A stretch of DNA of 64,000 nt from Lachnospiraceae bacterium (GTDB lineage Bacteria; Bacillota; Clostridia; Lachnospirales; Lachnospiraceae): positions 113,990 through 177,989 of the forward strand of contig JAGBNK010000020.1 of NCBI GenBank assembly GCA_017634455.1, in the 5' to 3' direction. Of the stretch, positions 1-10,568 are shown piece after piece (position 1 is the stretch's first letter; the number at the start of each line of letters is the position of its first letter). The notes under the pieces are model-generated. The model was given only the letters and a program-made list of their open reading frames with translations. It ran no database searches and had not been told where the DNA came from. Position numbers and translations under genes: made by a program.

Positions 1-120
1 GACAATCACATCTGTGACATTTGCAGCAAAAGCATCCTTTGCAGGAAATACAAAACCAACCGAAGCCACAACAAGCATCATAGTCAAAACTACGCCTAAT
101 ACTTTTTTCTTATTTCTCAT
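1..120 (-). CDS. N-terminal fragment of a secreted protein (signal peptide only)
   Basis: The gene runs off the left edge, so only 40 codons are visible. They read as a classical Sec signal peptide: a basic N-terminus (MRNKKK), a hydrophobic core of about 16 residues and an A-F-A-A cleavage region near residues 30-33, followed by the start of the mature protein. An AAGGAGG-type ribosome binding site lies 7-8 nt upstream of the ATG at 120. The mature protein, and therefore the function, lies outside the window. It is the first gene downstream of the membrane-bound LuxR regulator, whose terminator separates the two. Confidence 0.75.
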   Translation of the reverse strand, partial: MRNKKKVLGVVLTMMLVVASVGFVFPAKDAFAANVTDVIV

Positions 121-204
121 ACTCTTCCTCCTTTGCTAAAAAAGTCCATCAATGAATTATTACTCTGCCACTAATCACTGATAAGGAAAGATTACAATTA
201 TAAT

Positions 205-240
205 ATGAAAAAAGGTAGGTTCATTTTACTGAACCTACCT
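205..240 (-). terminator. Rho-independent terminator of the LuxR-type regulator gene
   Basis: An 11-bp perfect stem (213-223 with 230-240) and a 6-nt loop are followed on the minus strand by a run of six Ts. The stem overlaps the TAG stop codon of the regulator gene. Confidence 0.85.
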
Positions 241-1572
241 GATTTTACTGAATTCCCGATATAAATTTACCAAAGCATTTCTGTTTTTTGCACCTGTTTT
301 TTCGGACATCTGTTTTATGTATCTATAAAACATTCGCTCTGAAAATCCCAAATCAACACATATCGCTTTGGCCTTTTCGTCCGATTCCAATATTGCCATC
401 ATCACATCTCTTTCTCGCGGTGTAAAATGATACTTGTTACAAAAATAATCAAAATCATTTTCCTCTGAAGACACAGGATAAATCTCCTGCATCTGAGTCA
501 TTAATATTCCAATAAGCAAGGCCACAGCAAATGCCTGAATCAGAACCAGAAAATAATTACCTGTTACTGACACATCCTGAACAATATAAAAATATACCGT
601 CTCAATCATGGCTACTATACGTCCACCGGATGCCCATAAATCTGGATTTTTGGTAGATGGAGCCAATGTCCAAAATCCTAAAATCAAATATGCATTGTAT
701 ACACCTGCGCAAAAATTAAACAAAAATAGTCTAAATTCAGCAAACTGAGTTCCATAGACTGCGGCAAAAACAAATACTTGCGACAATATCACAAGTCGTT
801 CCACATATTTCCATCCAAACTTATCAGCAACAAATCCCACACTTAGCATGGCTATCACTATACCGATTCTTGGAATTTCATAAAACTGCGTAATTACAAC
901 GGAATCATCACTCCAGCTCATCTCCACAATTCCAATTGATACTATCATCATGACGGATGTTCCAATAAGCCTTCTAAGTCTGTTTCCTGTAGGAATACTG
1001 TAATCTTCCTTTTCAGAAGAATATGGCAACATATCTTCAATTACCCATTCCGGCGGTTTGATGAGCAACACCGATATTAATATAAACAGCAAAATAAATA
1101 CAACTGTATATGCCAATCTACTATTTATAATAGGCTGCAGACATACCTGTAAGAAATATGGCAATGCAATTCCAATAGACATAATCAATATGCCTCTTTG
1201 TATCTGATGCATTTTCACCATAACAATGTAATATACAGCGCCGCCCAAATAACCGATCATAAGTATTAAAATCCAGTATATACTTCTAAAAGCAATAATA
1301 TCCATTAATGTACTCACCATCATCAGGATATAAACCACATTTACAGAGAACATCAAAATCTGTCTTCCCTGAGACTGCTTTATTAGTTTTCTGGTCAAAC
1401 CAAATAATAAGAAGCCAAGGCCCAACAGAAATGAAAATAATATATGCTGTATACTCGCTAAATTTCCTTCTATTGCATCAACCATTTCCGCCATCATGGT
1501 AAGCTCAAAGCCAAACGATGTAAGCATTATTATATAATAGAGATAAATTGCATACTTTTTATAACGATTCAT
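235..1572 (-). CDS. Membrane-bound LuxR-family transcriptional regulator
   Basis: The 445-residue protein has a hydrophobic N-terminal part of about 370 residues with roughly 10-12 transmembrane helices arranged like a small MFS-type bundle. A soluble LuxR-type helix-turn-helix follows at about residues 385-440 (FTPRERDVMMAI, then a recognition-helix region ending in NRNALVNLYREF). This architecture (membrane sensor plus C-terminal LuxR HTH, no receiver domain) is common in Clostridia and Coriobacteria and is thought to sense a ligand at the membrane. The ligand and targets are not visible here. The ATG at 1572 is preceded by GGGGAG. A palindrome just downstream of a candidate -10 box suggests autoregulation. 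The downstream secreted-protein gene is a possible target by proximity only. Confidence 0.85.
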   Translation of the reverse strand: MNRYKKYAIYLYYIIMLTSFGFELTMMAEMVDAIEGNLASIQHILFSFLLGLGFLLFGLTRKLIKQSQGRQILMFSVNVVYILMMVSTLMDIIAFRSIYWILILMIGYLGGAVYYIVMVKMHQIQRGILIMSIGIALPYFLQVCLQPIINSRLAYTVVFILLFILISVLLIKPPEWVIEDMLPYSSEKEDYSIPTGNRLRRLIGTSVMMIVSIGIVEMSWSDDSVVITQFYEIPRIGIVIAMLSVGFVADKFGWKYVERLVILSQVFVFAAVYGTQFAEFRLFLFNFCAGVYNAYLILGFWTLAPSTKNPDLWASGGRIVAMIETVYFYIVQDVSVTGNYFLVLIQAFAVALLIGILMTQMQEIYPVSSEENDFDYFCNKYHFTPRERDVMMAILESDEKAKAICVDLGFSERMFYRYIKQMSEKTGAKNRNALVNLYREFSKIR

Positions 1573-1593
1573 AACTCAAGCTCCCCGGTAATA

Positions 1594-1619
1594 AATATTT
1601 GTAACATGCAAATATTATA
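1594..1619 (-). promoter_or_regulatory. Extended -10 promoter with overlapping palindrome upstream of the LuxR-type gene
   Basis: On the minus strand a TGATATAAT extended -10 (TATAAT at 1614-1619) is overlapped on its downstream side by an 8-7-8 perfect inverted repeat, AATATTTG (1594-1601) and CAAATATT (1609-1616). The -35 region lies in the end of the ABC permease gene and is poor. A repressor bound to the palindrome would block initiation. The repeat could instead be a weak leader hairpin. Confidence 0.45.
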
Positions 1620-1624
1620 TCAAA

Positions 1625-3814
1625 TTATAAATGTCTGCGTCTAATCCAGATAACCACACCAATTATAATTATAGCAAGAGGCATTACAATTGCCCAAATC
1701 AATCCATATACAAGTCTCGCATTTTCAGATACTGTAATTGAAGAAATCTTATAATTCTTGGCAGGAATAACAATAGCATTTGCTGCATTTCCATCATCTG
1801 CAATCAAACCATTTACCAATCCGTTAAATAATACTGCATTTCTACCAGATACTGTACTATTGGCTGTATCACCATTAGATGAAACCATAACATCAGACAA
1901 TCCAACATATGAACCAACAACAGTCATGCGTCCCTTAGCATCATTTACAACAGTCATAGCCAAGCTGTACTGTCCAACCTCATCTCCGTCCATAACAGTA
2001 TATAGAGAAGAAGCATCACCATTCTTGGCAGCATTGTCAAGATTAGCCATTGACTTGGCTACAGCCTTGTCAGAAGTAGACAGATAAGATGTGCATGCAT
2101 CATCATTTTCACCTGTATATGTCAAGCCAACTGAATAAGGCATTAATACCTTGGACATACCTGCAATATCAGTTGTGGCATCAGTATCTATAACCTCAGG
2201 CAATAGATATACACCACTTTGAATATAATAAGACTCGTCCTGATCATATACCAATGTCTCTGTAGGCTGAATATTCATATATTTCAGTAATGACTGTAGA
2301 TTTGTCTCGTTGCTAATCGAAGCATAATCTAAGGATACAAATACCTGACCACCATTATCTAAATATTTCTCAATTTTAGCCACATCCTCTGCAGACAAAT
2401 CTGAATGAGGTCCCATAATAAATAGAGCAGAACAATCATCAGGAATTGCATTTTCCTTTAACAAATCCAAAACTTCTAAATCCACAAATTTCTTGGCAAA
2501 TATTTCCTGGAAGTCGCCAGAAATACCAATTTCATCATGACCTGTAAGTTCATAAGCAACTGTATTAGAATCAGAAAGTACATACTGAATTGCAGCCATA
2601 ACCTGACCTTCACAATCATATTCAGTTATCTGATAACTATAAGAGTTCTGATCAACTTCATAAGTATAGATTTCAGAATCCATCATCTGATAATCAGTTC
2701 TACCATAATTGATAATCTTGTATTTCTCACCACATTCCACAATAATGCTGTTTGGATTAATAGTACTATCAGAATATTTCTGTGTAAATGTAGGATTCGC
2801 ATCAGTATCAATATAAGATACCTTGATATGCTTTGAGGCACTGCTTATATAGCCCAATGTCTTGTCTACGTTTGCATCTTTCTTGCTTTCTGGAATAAGA
2901 ACATATATATTGATGTCCTGATTCAAAGTCTGTAAATATTTCTTGGTCTCATCAGTTATCTTATATAATTTGCTCTCTGTTGTATCAATTTCAGAGTAAG
3001 TATTAGGAATCTGTCTAACCCCGAAATTAATACCAACTGATGCAGCTATTACAACCACAATCATTCCAATTGAAAAGACTGATGTAGATAGCATCTTCTT
3101 GCTGATTGTCCATCTTCTCTTCTGCCATGACTGACATGACAGGAAAATCATAATAACAATCAAAGTAAGATAATATACAATATTTGGAATAGTCAAAATA
3201 CCGTTGAAGAACTTATCCAAAGGCGTGTAAATGTCATAACAGTTTAAAATTTTAGTCAAAATATTTCCATTAGATGAAAGTGCACTTGTAATAGAATTCA
3301 TCAAATATCCAATGAATATAAAAACAAAGGATAAAATAGCTGAAATAAGCACATTTTCACAGAGGGATGAAGCAAATAAACCAATAGCTAAGCAAGCCAG
3401 TCCATATAACCAGAATCCCAACAATCCAACATAGTTCTCACCCATTGGAATCTCACCAAAGATTCGCATAATAACAGGCGAAATAGCAATTATCAAAACA
3501 GCAATTGTATAAGTACATGCCAAAGCTAAATACTTGCCAATCATAATCTTGATCATTGGAACAGGTGAAGTAAGCAACAACTGATCAGTGCGGCTCTTCT
3601 TCTCCTCCGCCAATATTCTCATAGTTAGAATTGGCACAGTAATCAAGAATACAAATGCAATATGGGACAATGAATATGCAATATAAGGATATCCATAAGA
3701 TAAATTATAAGTAAAGAAAAATAATCCATATAATCCCAGAGTTATACCAAGAAAAAGGAAGCCTGAGACATTATGAAACATACTGCGCATTTCACGCTTA
3801 AATATAGCCAACAT
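1625..3814 (-). CDS. ABC-2 type permease fused to a GldG-like auxiliary domain
   Basis: The 729-residue protein joins two normally separate modules. Residues 1-240 form a six-helix ABC-2 permease of the GldF/NosY type, with the cytoplasmic EEKKSRTDQLLLTSP loop typical of that family. Residues 240-270 hold another membrane helix, followed by a large extracytoplasmic domain (about 270-690) of the ABC-auxiliary/GldG type (HDEIGI, GQVFVSLDY), and a final helix with an RRRHL tail. It starts 1 nt after the ATPase stop region and has a GGAG site, so the two genes form one transporter. In Bacteroidetes GldA-GldF-GldG serves gliding. In non-gliding Clostridia the substrate is unknown, so no function is assigned. 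Confidence 0.88.
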   Translation of the reverse strand: MLAIFKREMRSMFHNVSGFLFLGITLGLYGLFFFTYNLSYGYPYIAYSLSHIAFVFLITVPILTMRILAEEKKSRTDQLLLTSPVPMIKIMIGKYLALACTYTIAVLIIAISPVIMRIFGEIPMGENYVGLLGFWLYGLACLAIGLFASSLCENVLISAILSFVFIFIGYLMNSITSALSSNGNILTKILNCYDIYTPLDKFFNGILTIPNIVYYLTLIVIMIFLSCQSWQKRRWTISKKMLSTSVFSIGMIVVVIAASVGINFGVRQIPNTYSEIDTTESKLYKITDETKKYLQTLNQDINIYVLIPESKKDANVDKTLGYISSASKHIKVSYIDTDANPTFTQKYSDSTINPNSIIVECGEKYKIINYGRTDYQMMDSEIYTYEVDQNSYSYQITEYDCEGQVMAAIQYVLSDSNTVAYELTGHDEIGISGDFQEIFAKKFVDLEVLDLLKENAIPDDCSALFIMGPHSDLSAEDVAKIEKYLDNGGQVFVSLDYASISNETNLQSLLKYMNIQPTETLVYDQDESYYIQSGVYLLPEVIDTDATTDIAGMSKVLMPYSVGLTYTGENDDACTSYLSTSDKAVAKSMANLDNAAKNGDASSLYTVMDGDEVGQYSLAMTVVNDAKGRMTVVGSYVGLSDVMVSSNGDTANSTVSGRNAVLFNGLVNGLIADDGNAANAIVIPAKNYKISSITVSENARLVYGLIWAIVMPLAIIIIGVVIWIRRRHL

Positions 3815-3815
3815 T

Positions 3816-4754
3816 CTAGTTCTCCTCCTTCTCTGTCAATTCTATAAATACATCTTCCAAAGACTGCTTGTTCTCCTTCATTTCAAGGATTACAATTCCA
3901 GCCTTTGCCAAATCCATGGACAAATTCTCTCTGATATCAGTGTTTGAATTCATTTTCAAAACAAGACACAGGGAACCATTTTCCCCATTAGAGATATTAA
4001 AATCACTGATGGCATCAATATTTTCCAGAATATCTCTAATAGAATTCTCATCCCCCTTCACAGACAGAATCAATTCTGTAGTGGAATTTAGATTAGAAGC
4101 CAGATTCTCCACATAGTCGCTGGCAATAAGTCTACCATTATCAATGATAAATACATAATCGCACACAGCCTGAATCTCTGATAAAATATGTGAGCTTAAA
4201 ATAACAGTATGACTCTTGCCCAATTCCTTTATAAGCTCTCTAATCTCAACCATCTGAGATGGATCAAGACCAACTGTAGGTTCATCTAAAATTATAATAT
4301 CCGGATATCCGATTAAAGCCTGAGCCAGACCGACTCTCTGCTTATAACCTTTAGATAAATTCTTGATAAGACGGTTTTCAATATCATCTATCTGAACCTG
4401 TGTCATAACATCATAAATGACAGAGTCTCTCTCCTTCTTAGGAACTTCCTTCAGCTGGGCGCAGAACTCCAGATACTCATATACAGTCATATCTGTATAT
4501 AAAGGTGGAATTTCCGGCAGATAACCAATATGCTTCTTGGCCTTGCCTGCCTCCTTGAATATATCGTGACCATCAATAGTCACTGTGCCGCTGGTAGCCC
4601 CAATATAGCCTGTCATTATATTCATAGTTGTAGATTTACCAGCACCGTTTTTGCCTAGCAAACCATATATCTTGCCAGGTTCAACTTTGAAGCTTATACC
4701 ATTTACAGCATTTACATCGCCATAAGTTTTGACAATATTTTGTACTTCTAACAA
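3816..4754 (-). CDS. ABC transporter ATP-binding protein (GldA-like)
   Basis: This is a complete nucleotide-binding subunit: Walker A GKNGAGKST, Q-loop region, signature LSKGYKQR, Walker B IIILDEPT, and a C-terminal regulatory region of about 80 residues common in ABC-2 partner ATPases. I place the start at the TTG at 4754 (312 residues), giving MLEVQNIVKTYG, because GGAGG lies 7 nt upstream. The longer reading from an ATG at 4805 would begin upstream of the best -10 box (TATAAT at 4783-4788), so it could not be made from that promoter. The adjacent fused permease is its partner. Confidence 0.9.
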   Translation of the reverse strand: MLEVQNIVKTYGDVNAVNGISFKVEPGKIYGLLGKNGAGKSTTMNIMTGYIGATSGTVTIDGHDIFKEAGKAKKHIGYLPEIPPLYTDMTVYEYLEFCAQLKEVPKKERDSVIYDVMTQVQIDDIENRLIKNLSKGYKQRVGLAQALIGYPDIIILDEPTVGLDPSQMVEIRELIKELGKSHTVILSSHILSEIQAVCDYVFIIDNGRLIASDYVENLASNLNSTTELILSVKGDENSIRDILENIDAISDFNISNGENGSLCLVLKMNSNTDIRENLSMDLAKAGIVILEMKENKQSLEDVFIELTEKEEN

Positions 4755-4782
4755 TTTCTTTGCCTCCGTTCTCCCGTTTTTC

Positions 4783-4788
4783 ATTATA
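4783..4788 (-). promoter_or_regulatory. Candidate -10 box for the GldA / GldFG-like transporter operon
   Basis: TATAAT lies on the minus strand about 29 nt upstream of the TTG start. The -35 position is weak (TTTTAT). Its main value is that it supports the TTG start. Confidence 0.35.
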
Positions 4789-4875
4789 TAAAATGCAATA
4801 TACATATAAAATCATAATGATTTACTGTGGGCTTATAATGAATAAAATATGTATAAAATGTGTTATAAACATATA

Positions 4876-4903
4876 AAAAAGAAGGCCCGCAGACCTTCTT
4901 TTT
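4876..4903 (-). terminator. Terminator of the degV-purA unit
   Basis: A 10-bp stem, AAAAAGAAGG (4876-4885) with CCTTCTTTTT (4894-4903), forms a structure with A- and T-tracts on both sides. It lies just downstream of purA on the minus strand. Confidence 0.8.
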
Positions 4904-4931
4904 AGAATCATCTGTTTGAAATTAAATTAGA

Positions 4932-6221
4932 CTATTTAATATTTGATTTTCTATAAATAATCTCATCTCTTCCTGGCCCATTAGAAACCATTGTAATAGG
5001 ATATCCAATCTGTTCCTCAATGAATTCTACATAATTACGGCAGTTTTCTGGAAGATCCTCATAATTTCTAATTCCACGAATATCACATTTCCATCCAGGT
5101 AAAGTCTTGAATACCGGCTTAGCTTTCTCAAGCTTTGTAGTAACAGGGAATTCTGTTGTAACTTCACCATCGATTTCATAACCAACACATACAGGAATCT
5201 CATCTAAGTATCCCAATACATCAAGTACTGTAAATGCCACATCAGATGTACCCTGCATACGGCAACCATATTTACTAGCAACACAGTCGAACCAGCCTAC
5301 TCTACGAGGACGGCCTGTTGTAGCACCAAACTCACCCTTGTCGCCACCGCGTCTACGAAGTTCATCTGCTTCGTCGCCAAATATTTCACTAACAAATGCT
5401 CCTGCACCTACAGCAGATGAATAAGCCTTACATACTGTAACAACCTGCTCAATTGACTGAGCTGGAAGTCCTGCACCAATACATCCGTATGGAGCGAGTG
5501 TAGATGAAGAAGTAACCATTGGATAGATTCCATGATCTGGATCCTTTAATGTACCAAGCTGGCCTTCCAAAAGGATTGTCTTGCCGTCTTTCAACGCCTG
5601 ATTGAGGAATACTCCAACATCAGCAACATATGGTGCAACCATATCTCTGTACTCATGAAGAGTCTCTAATAACTCATCAGGATTAATAGCTGGCTTATGA
5701 TAGAGATGCTCAAGAAGTACATTCTTGGTCTCGCATACTCTCTGAACCTTTGTCTTCAATGTTTCCTCGTCAAATAATTCCTGAACCTGGAAACCAATCT
5801 TGGCATATTTATCAGAATAGAAAGGAGCAATACCAGATTTAGTAGAACCGAAAGAAGCTTTACCAAGGCGCTCCTCCTCATATTGATCAAAGAGGACATG
5901 ATAAGGCATTACAATCTGTGCTCTGTCAGAAACCAAAATCTTTGGAGTAGGCACACCCTCATCAACAATACTCTTGATTTCATTAAACAACTTTGGAATA
6001 TCAAGAGCTACACCATTTCCAATCACACTTGTTGTATGTCCGTAGAACACACCAGATGGTAATGTATGAAGAGCAAATCTACCGTAATCATTTACAATAG
6101 TATGACCAGCATTAGCTCCTCCCTGGAAACGTACAATAATGTCCGCATCCTTTGCCATCATATCAGTGATTTTTCCTTTTCCTTCGTCGCCCCAATTGGC
6201 TCCTACTACAGCTTTTACCAT
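4932..6221 (-). CDS. purA: Adenylosuccinate synthetase
   Basis: PurA makes adenylosuccinate from IMP, aspartate and GTP, the first committed step of AMP synthesis. The N-terminal nucleotide-binding loop WGDEGKGK (residues 10-17), NAGHTIV, the GATTGRPRRVGW segment and the C-terminal base-recognition region are intact. The length of 429 residues is normal. The start at 6221 is set by AAGGAGG 7 nt upstream; an in-frame extension of seven codons is not needed. It follows degV by 30 nt and is probably cotranscribed with it. Its substrate is supplied by the IMP-forming enzymes near 47-48.7 kb. Confidence 0.97.
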   Translation of the reverse strand: MVKAVVGANWGDEGKGKITDMMAKDADIIVRFQGGANAGHTIVNDYGRFALHTLPSGVFYGHTTSVIGNGVALDIPKLFNEIKSIVDEGVPTPKILVSDRAQIVMPYHVLFDQYEEERLGKASFGSTKSGIAPFYSDKYAKIGFQVQELFDEETLKTKVQRVCETKNVLLEHLYHKPAINPDELLETLHEYRDMVAPYVADVGVFLNQALKDGKTILLEGQLGTLKDPDHGIYPMVTSSSTLAPYGCIGAGLPAQSIEQVVTVCKAYSSAVGAGAFVSEIFGDEADELRRRGGDKGEFGATTGRPRRVGWFDCVASKYGCRMQGTSDVAFTVLDVLGYLDEIPVCVGYEIDGEVTTEFPVTTKLEKAKPVFKTLPGWKCDIRGIRNYEDLPENCRNYVEFIEEQIGYPITMVSNGPGRDEIIYRKSNIK

Positions 6222-6251
6222 GGTAATCCTCCTTAAAAGCAAATTAATTTA

Positions 6252-7118
6252 TTATACATCCAGTCTTTTAGTACATGTAACTGCAAGAGAACCTGGACCT
6301 ATATGACAAGATACAGAAAGTGATAATGGATCAACCCATACCTCTCTATCTGGCCAACGCTTCAACACTTCCTCCTTAAATTCCAATGCAGCCTCATAAT
6401 TATTGGTATGTGCAATGGCGATTACAGTGTTCTCACCTGTTGGGTCCTTCAAATCTTCAGTAATATTCTTTTCAATTGCATCAAGCATGGTCTGCTTAGC
6501 CTGCTTCATTGTTCTGGCCATAGCGAACTTATCTAACTTCTCGCCTCTAATCTGTAATACAGGCTTGATTTTCAATAAGCTTCCAATGGCTGCTACTGCA
6601 GGAGTAAGTCTGCCACCCTTTCTCAGATAATCCAATGTATTAACAGTAATATAAATAAATGAATCCATCTTAGTTTCTTCAAGTATCTCTTTAATTTCAG
6701 CAGCGCTCTTGCCCTCATCAGCCAATCTCTTGGCATCAAGAACAGATAATTTCATAGTAACTGAAATTCTCTGCAAATCTGCAACTACTACCTTGCCGTC
6801 ATAATCCTGGGACAACATGTAAGCAGTCTCACAAGAACTACTCAATCCACTAGACATTGGAATATATACAACTTCATCATATTCCTCAAGAAGTTCGTCC
6901 CATTTATCCATAACTTCTCCTACAAGAGGCATAGAAGTTGTAATCTCTTTGGACTCTTCTAATTTGGTATAAAAATCTTCCTGAGATAAATCTATATCTT
7001 CATAAAACAACTGGCCATCAAAGTAAAATGGCATAGGCAAAACATATACGCCTAAGTCTTTTGCTTCTGACTGCGTAATACCTGAATTACTATCAGTTAA
7101 AATTGCAACTTTGCTCAT
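6252..7118 (-). CDS. DegV family fatty-acid-binding protein
   Basis: The 288-residue DegV-fold protein contains the N-terminal TDSNSGI motif, the SSGLSSS loop that contacts a bound fatty acid in known structures, and the LDYLRKGGRLTPAVAAIGSLLKIKP segment split across the central domain. The family (including FakB of Staphylococcus) presents fatty acids to FakA kinase. No FakA-like gene is in the window, so a role in exogenous fatty acid use is an inference from family. A GGAAAGG ribosome site precedes the ATG at 7118. Confidence 0.92.
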   Translation of the reverse strand: MSKVAILTDSNSGITQSEAKDLGVYVLPMPFYFDGQLFYEDIDLSQEDFYTKLEESKEITTSMPLVGEVMDKWDELLEEYDEVVYIPMSSGLSSSCETAYMLSQDYDGKVVVADLQRISVTMKLSVLDAKRLADEGKSAAEIKEILEETKMDSFIYITVNTLDYLRKGGRLTPAVAAIGSLLKIKPVLQIRGEKLDKFAMARTMKQAKQTMLDAIEKNITEDLKDPTGENTVIAIAHTNNYEAALEFKEEVLKRWPDREVWVDPLSLSVSCHIGPGSLAVTCTKRLDV

Positions 7119-7212
7119 AATTTATCCTTTCCTAAAAGCATGTCAACTCTCCAACACACGGATAAAATTTTAACATATTTGATATAGTGACACAAGTTGC
7201 AAAGACACAAAA

Positions 7213-7250
7213 AAATACTGCTTCCCTCCTTTATTAAGGAAGCAGTATTT
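7213..7250 (-). terminator. Terminator of groES-groEL
   Basis: A 13-bp stem (7213-7225 with 7238-7250) is followed on the minus strand by about seven Ts, 9 nt after the groEL stop. Confidence 0.88.
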
Positions 7251-7258
7251 ATAAATAT

Positions 7259-9192
<1,934 letters not shown>

Positions 9193-9228
9193 AATATATA
9201 TACCTCCTATGATTAACTATAAGTTTTG

Positions 9229-9255
9229 TTAGCACTCAAACCTATTGAGTGCTAA
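9229..9255 (-). promoter_or_regulatory. CIRCE operator (HrcA binding site)
   Basis: TTAGCACTC (9229-9237), a 9-nt spacer and GAGTGCTAA (9247-9255) match the consensus at all 18 positions. HrcA binds this element and represses heat-shock operons in Firmicutes; hrcA itself is not in the window. The promoter must lie immediately upstream (TTTACA with a TATATT/TATTAC-type -10 near 9256-9295), but its boxes are ambiguous. Confidence 0.97.
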
Positions 9256-9309
9256 ACACAAGTAATATAATAGTTTTCCTTCCTGTAAAATACAACCAAT
9301 AATCAAAAA

Positions 9310-9348
9310 GGAAACCAGAGTATATCTCTCACAGACTCTCGTTTCCTC
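9310..9348 (-). terminator. Terminator at the end of the folate-accessory operon
   Basis: An 11-12-bp stem with one mismatch (9310-9320 with 9337-9348) carries a T5 tract on the minus strand and a T6 tract on the plus strand. It ends the long transcription unit that finishes with the DUF2974 gene. Confidence 0.8.
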
Positions 9349-9398
9349 GTTTTTTCTCTTTATATCTCACGAAATCAATAAATTCTATTAAAATATAA

Positions 9399-10553
9399 TT
9401 AATTATTTCTCAAGAAAGAATGTAATCTGTTTTGGAATTCATCCATATTGCTTTGCATTGTTGTTGCAATAGTTGCATTTCCAGAAGATATAAATCTCTT
9501 AATAACCTCCCCCATCATAGTCTGCTGTTCTGGAGACAAATCCTTGAGAAACTTACTCATCTCCTGCATGGATTTCATCTTGTTATTGGTCAGTTCATCT
9601 AAAGTCAGAGCACCTGATGACTCCAAAATTCCAAACAAGGTATCTACAAATTCTTTTCTCTCCTCAGGTTTTAAACTATAAATCCAGTTCTTAAGAGTCT
9701 TATCAAGCATCACACTGGATTCCTTGAGATTCTCTGTAAGTACAAATCTATTTCGCAACACCTGCCAACTCATTGGATCATGCTGCATAGGTCCTTTTTG
9801 AGAGCTCAAGACAAAACGGTTATCCATTTCATTTTCCAGAAGAATTCCTACTACAGATTCCTCAGGCAATGTACTTATAACCTTGGGCTTAATATTCTGA
9901 TAGCCTTCCTTTTTCATAATTTCAGGAAGAAATCCCGGGCCATCATTGCAATATACATTGATAATCTTTCTGCTGATATCAGGCTCACAAAAGGCTGAGG
10001 CAAATACAGCGAAGTTGCCTCCCTTTGAATGTCCCCCCACTCTCAGTTTCTTGAATAAACCTTTAAAATGGGCATTTAAATATTCCGCAGCTCGGAGCTG
10101 ACCTTCTGTCTCATACATAAAAGACATGTTGAAGTCTTCCTTCCAGCCTACAATAGTATTGTCAGTTCCCCTAAATGCCACGAAGTAAGATCCGTCTGGC
10201 AAAATATATGTAACCACAGAGAACTGAGACTGCTTATCCTGATCTATATCATTAATATAACAACAGAGTTTCACACTGTTAAAGCGAACCCCATCTATCA
10301 TTTTCTTCATGAGAAATGGCGCCACTTTAGTAGATGAATTCTGGGCCATAATCTCTTCATCCGTATATTTTTCAAAGAATATTTTGCATACATCCTTGAT
10401 ATCTACGAAATCATCGAGACCGTTATCCGGCACAATTCCCTCAAAATTCGTATAGGCTAATTCTGACAGAATCAGATTATCCACCTCATTAAAAGGATCT
10501 GCGGTAAAAGGAATATCTCCTCTCCAGTCTAAGTAATCGCTTATATTTGCCAT
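9399..10553 (-). CDS. DUF2974 (Mbeg1-like) lipase-fold protein
   Basis: The 384-residue protein has an alpha/beta-hydrolase core. An AFRGTD strand-turn (about 127-132) resembles the oxyanion region of class 3 lipases, and a GGHSKGG nucleophile elbow puts the likely catalytic Ser at residue 176. The C-terminal third is helical (EERKEFVDTLFGIL and following). No signal peptide is seen, so it should be cytoplasmic. DUF2974 proteins are widespread in Firmicutes with unknown substrates. It starts 15 nt after the DUF308 gene with a GGGGGGAG site and is the last gene of the operon. Confidence 0.82.
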   Translation of the reverse strand: MANISDYLDWRGDIPFTADPFNEVDNLILSELAYTNFEGIVPDNGLDDFVDIKDVCKIFFEKYTDEEIMAQNSSTKVAPFLMKKMIDGVRFNSVKLCCYINDIDQDKQSQFSVVTYILPDGSYFVAFRGTDNTIVGWKEDFNMSFMYETEGQLRAAEYLNAHFKGLFKKLRVGGHSKGGNFAVFASAFCEPDISRKIINVYCNDGPGFLPEIMKKEGYQNIKPKVISTLPEESVVGILLENEMDNRFVLSSQKGPMQHDPMSWQVLRNRFVLTENLKESSVMLDKTLKNWIYSLKPEERKEFVDTLFGILESSGALTLDELTNNKMKSMQEMSKFLKDLSPEQQTMMGEVIKRFISSGNATIATTMQSNMDEFQNRLHSFLRNN

Positions 10554-10568
10554 AACTTCTCCCCCCTA

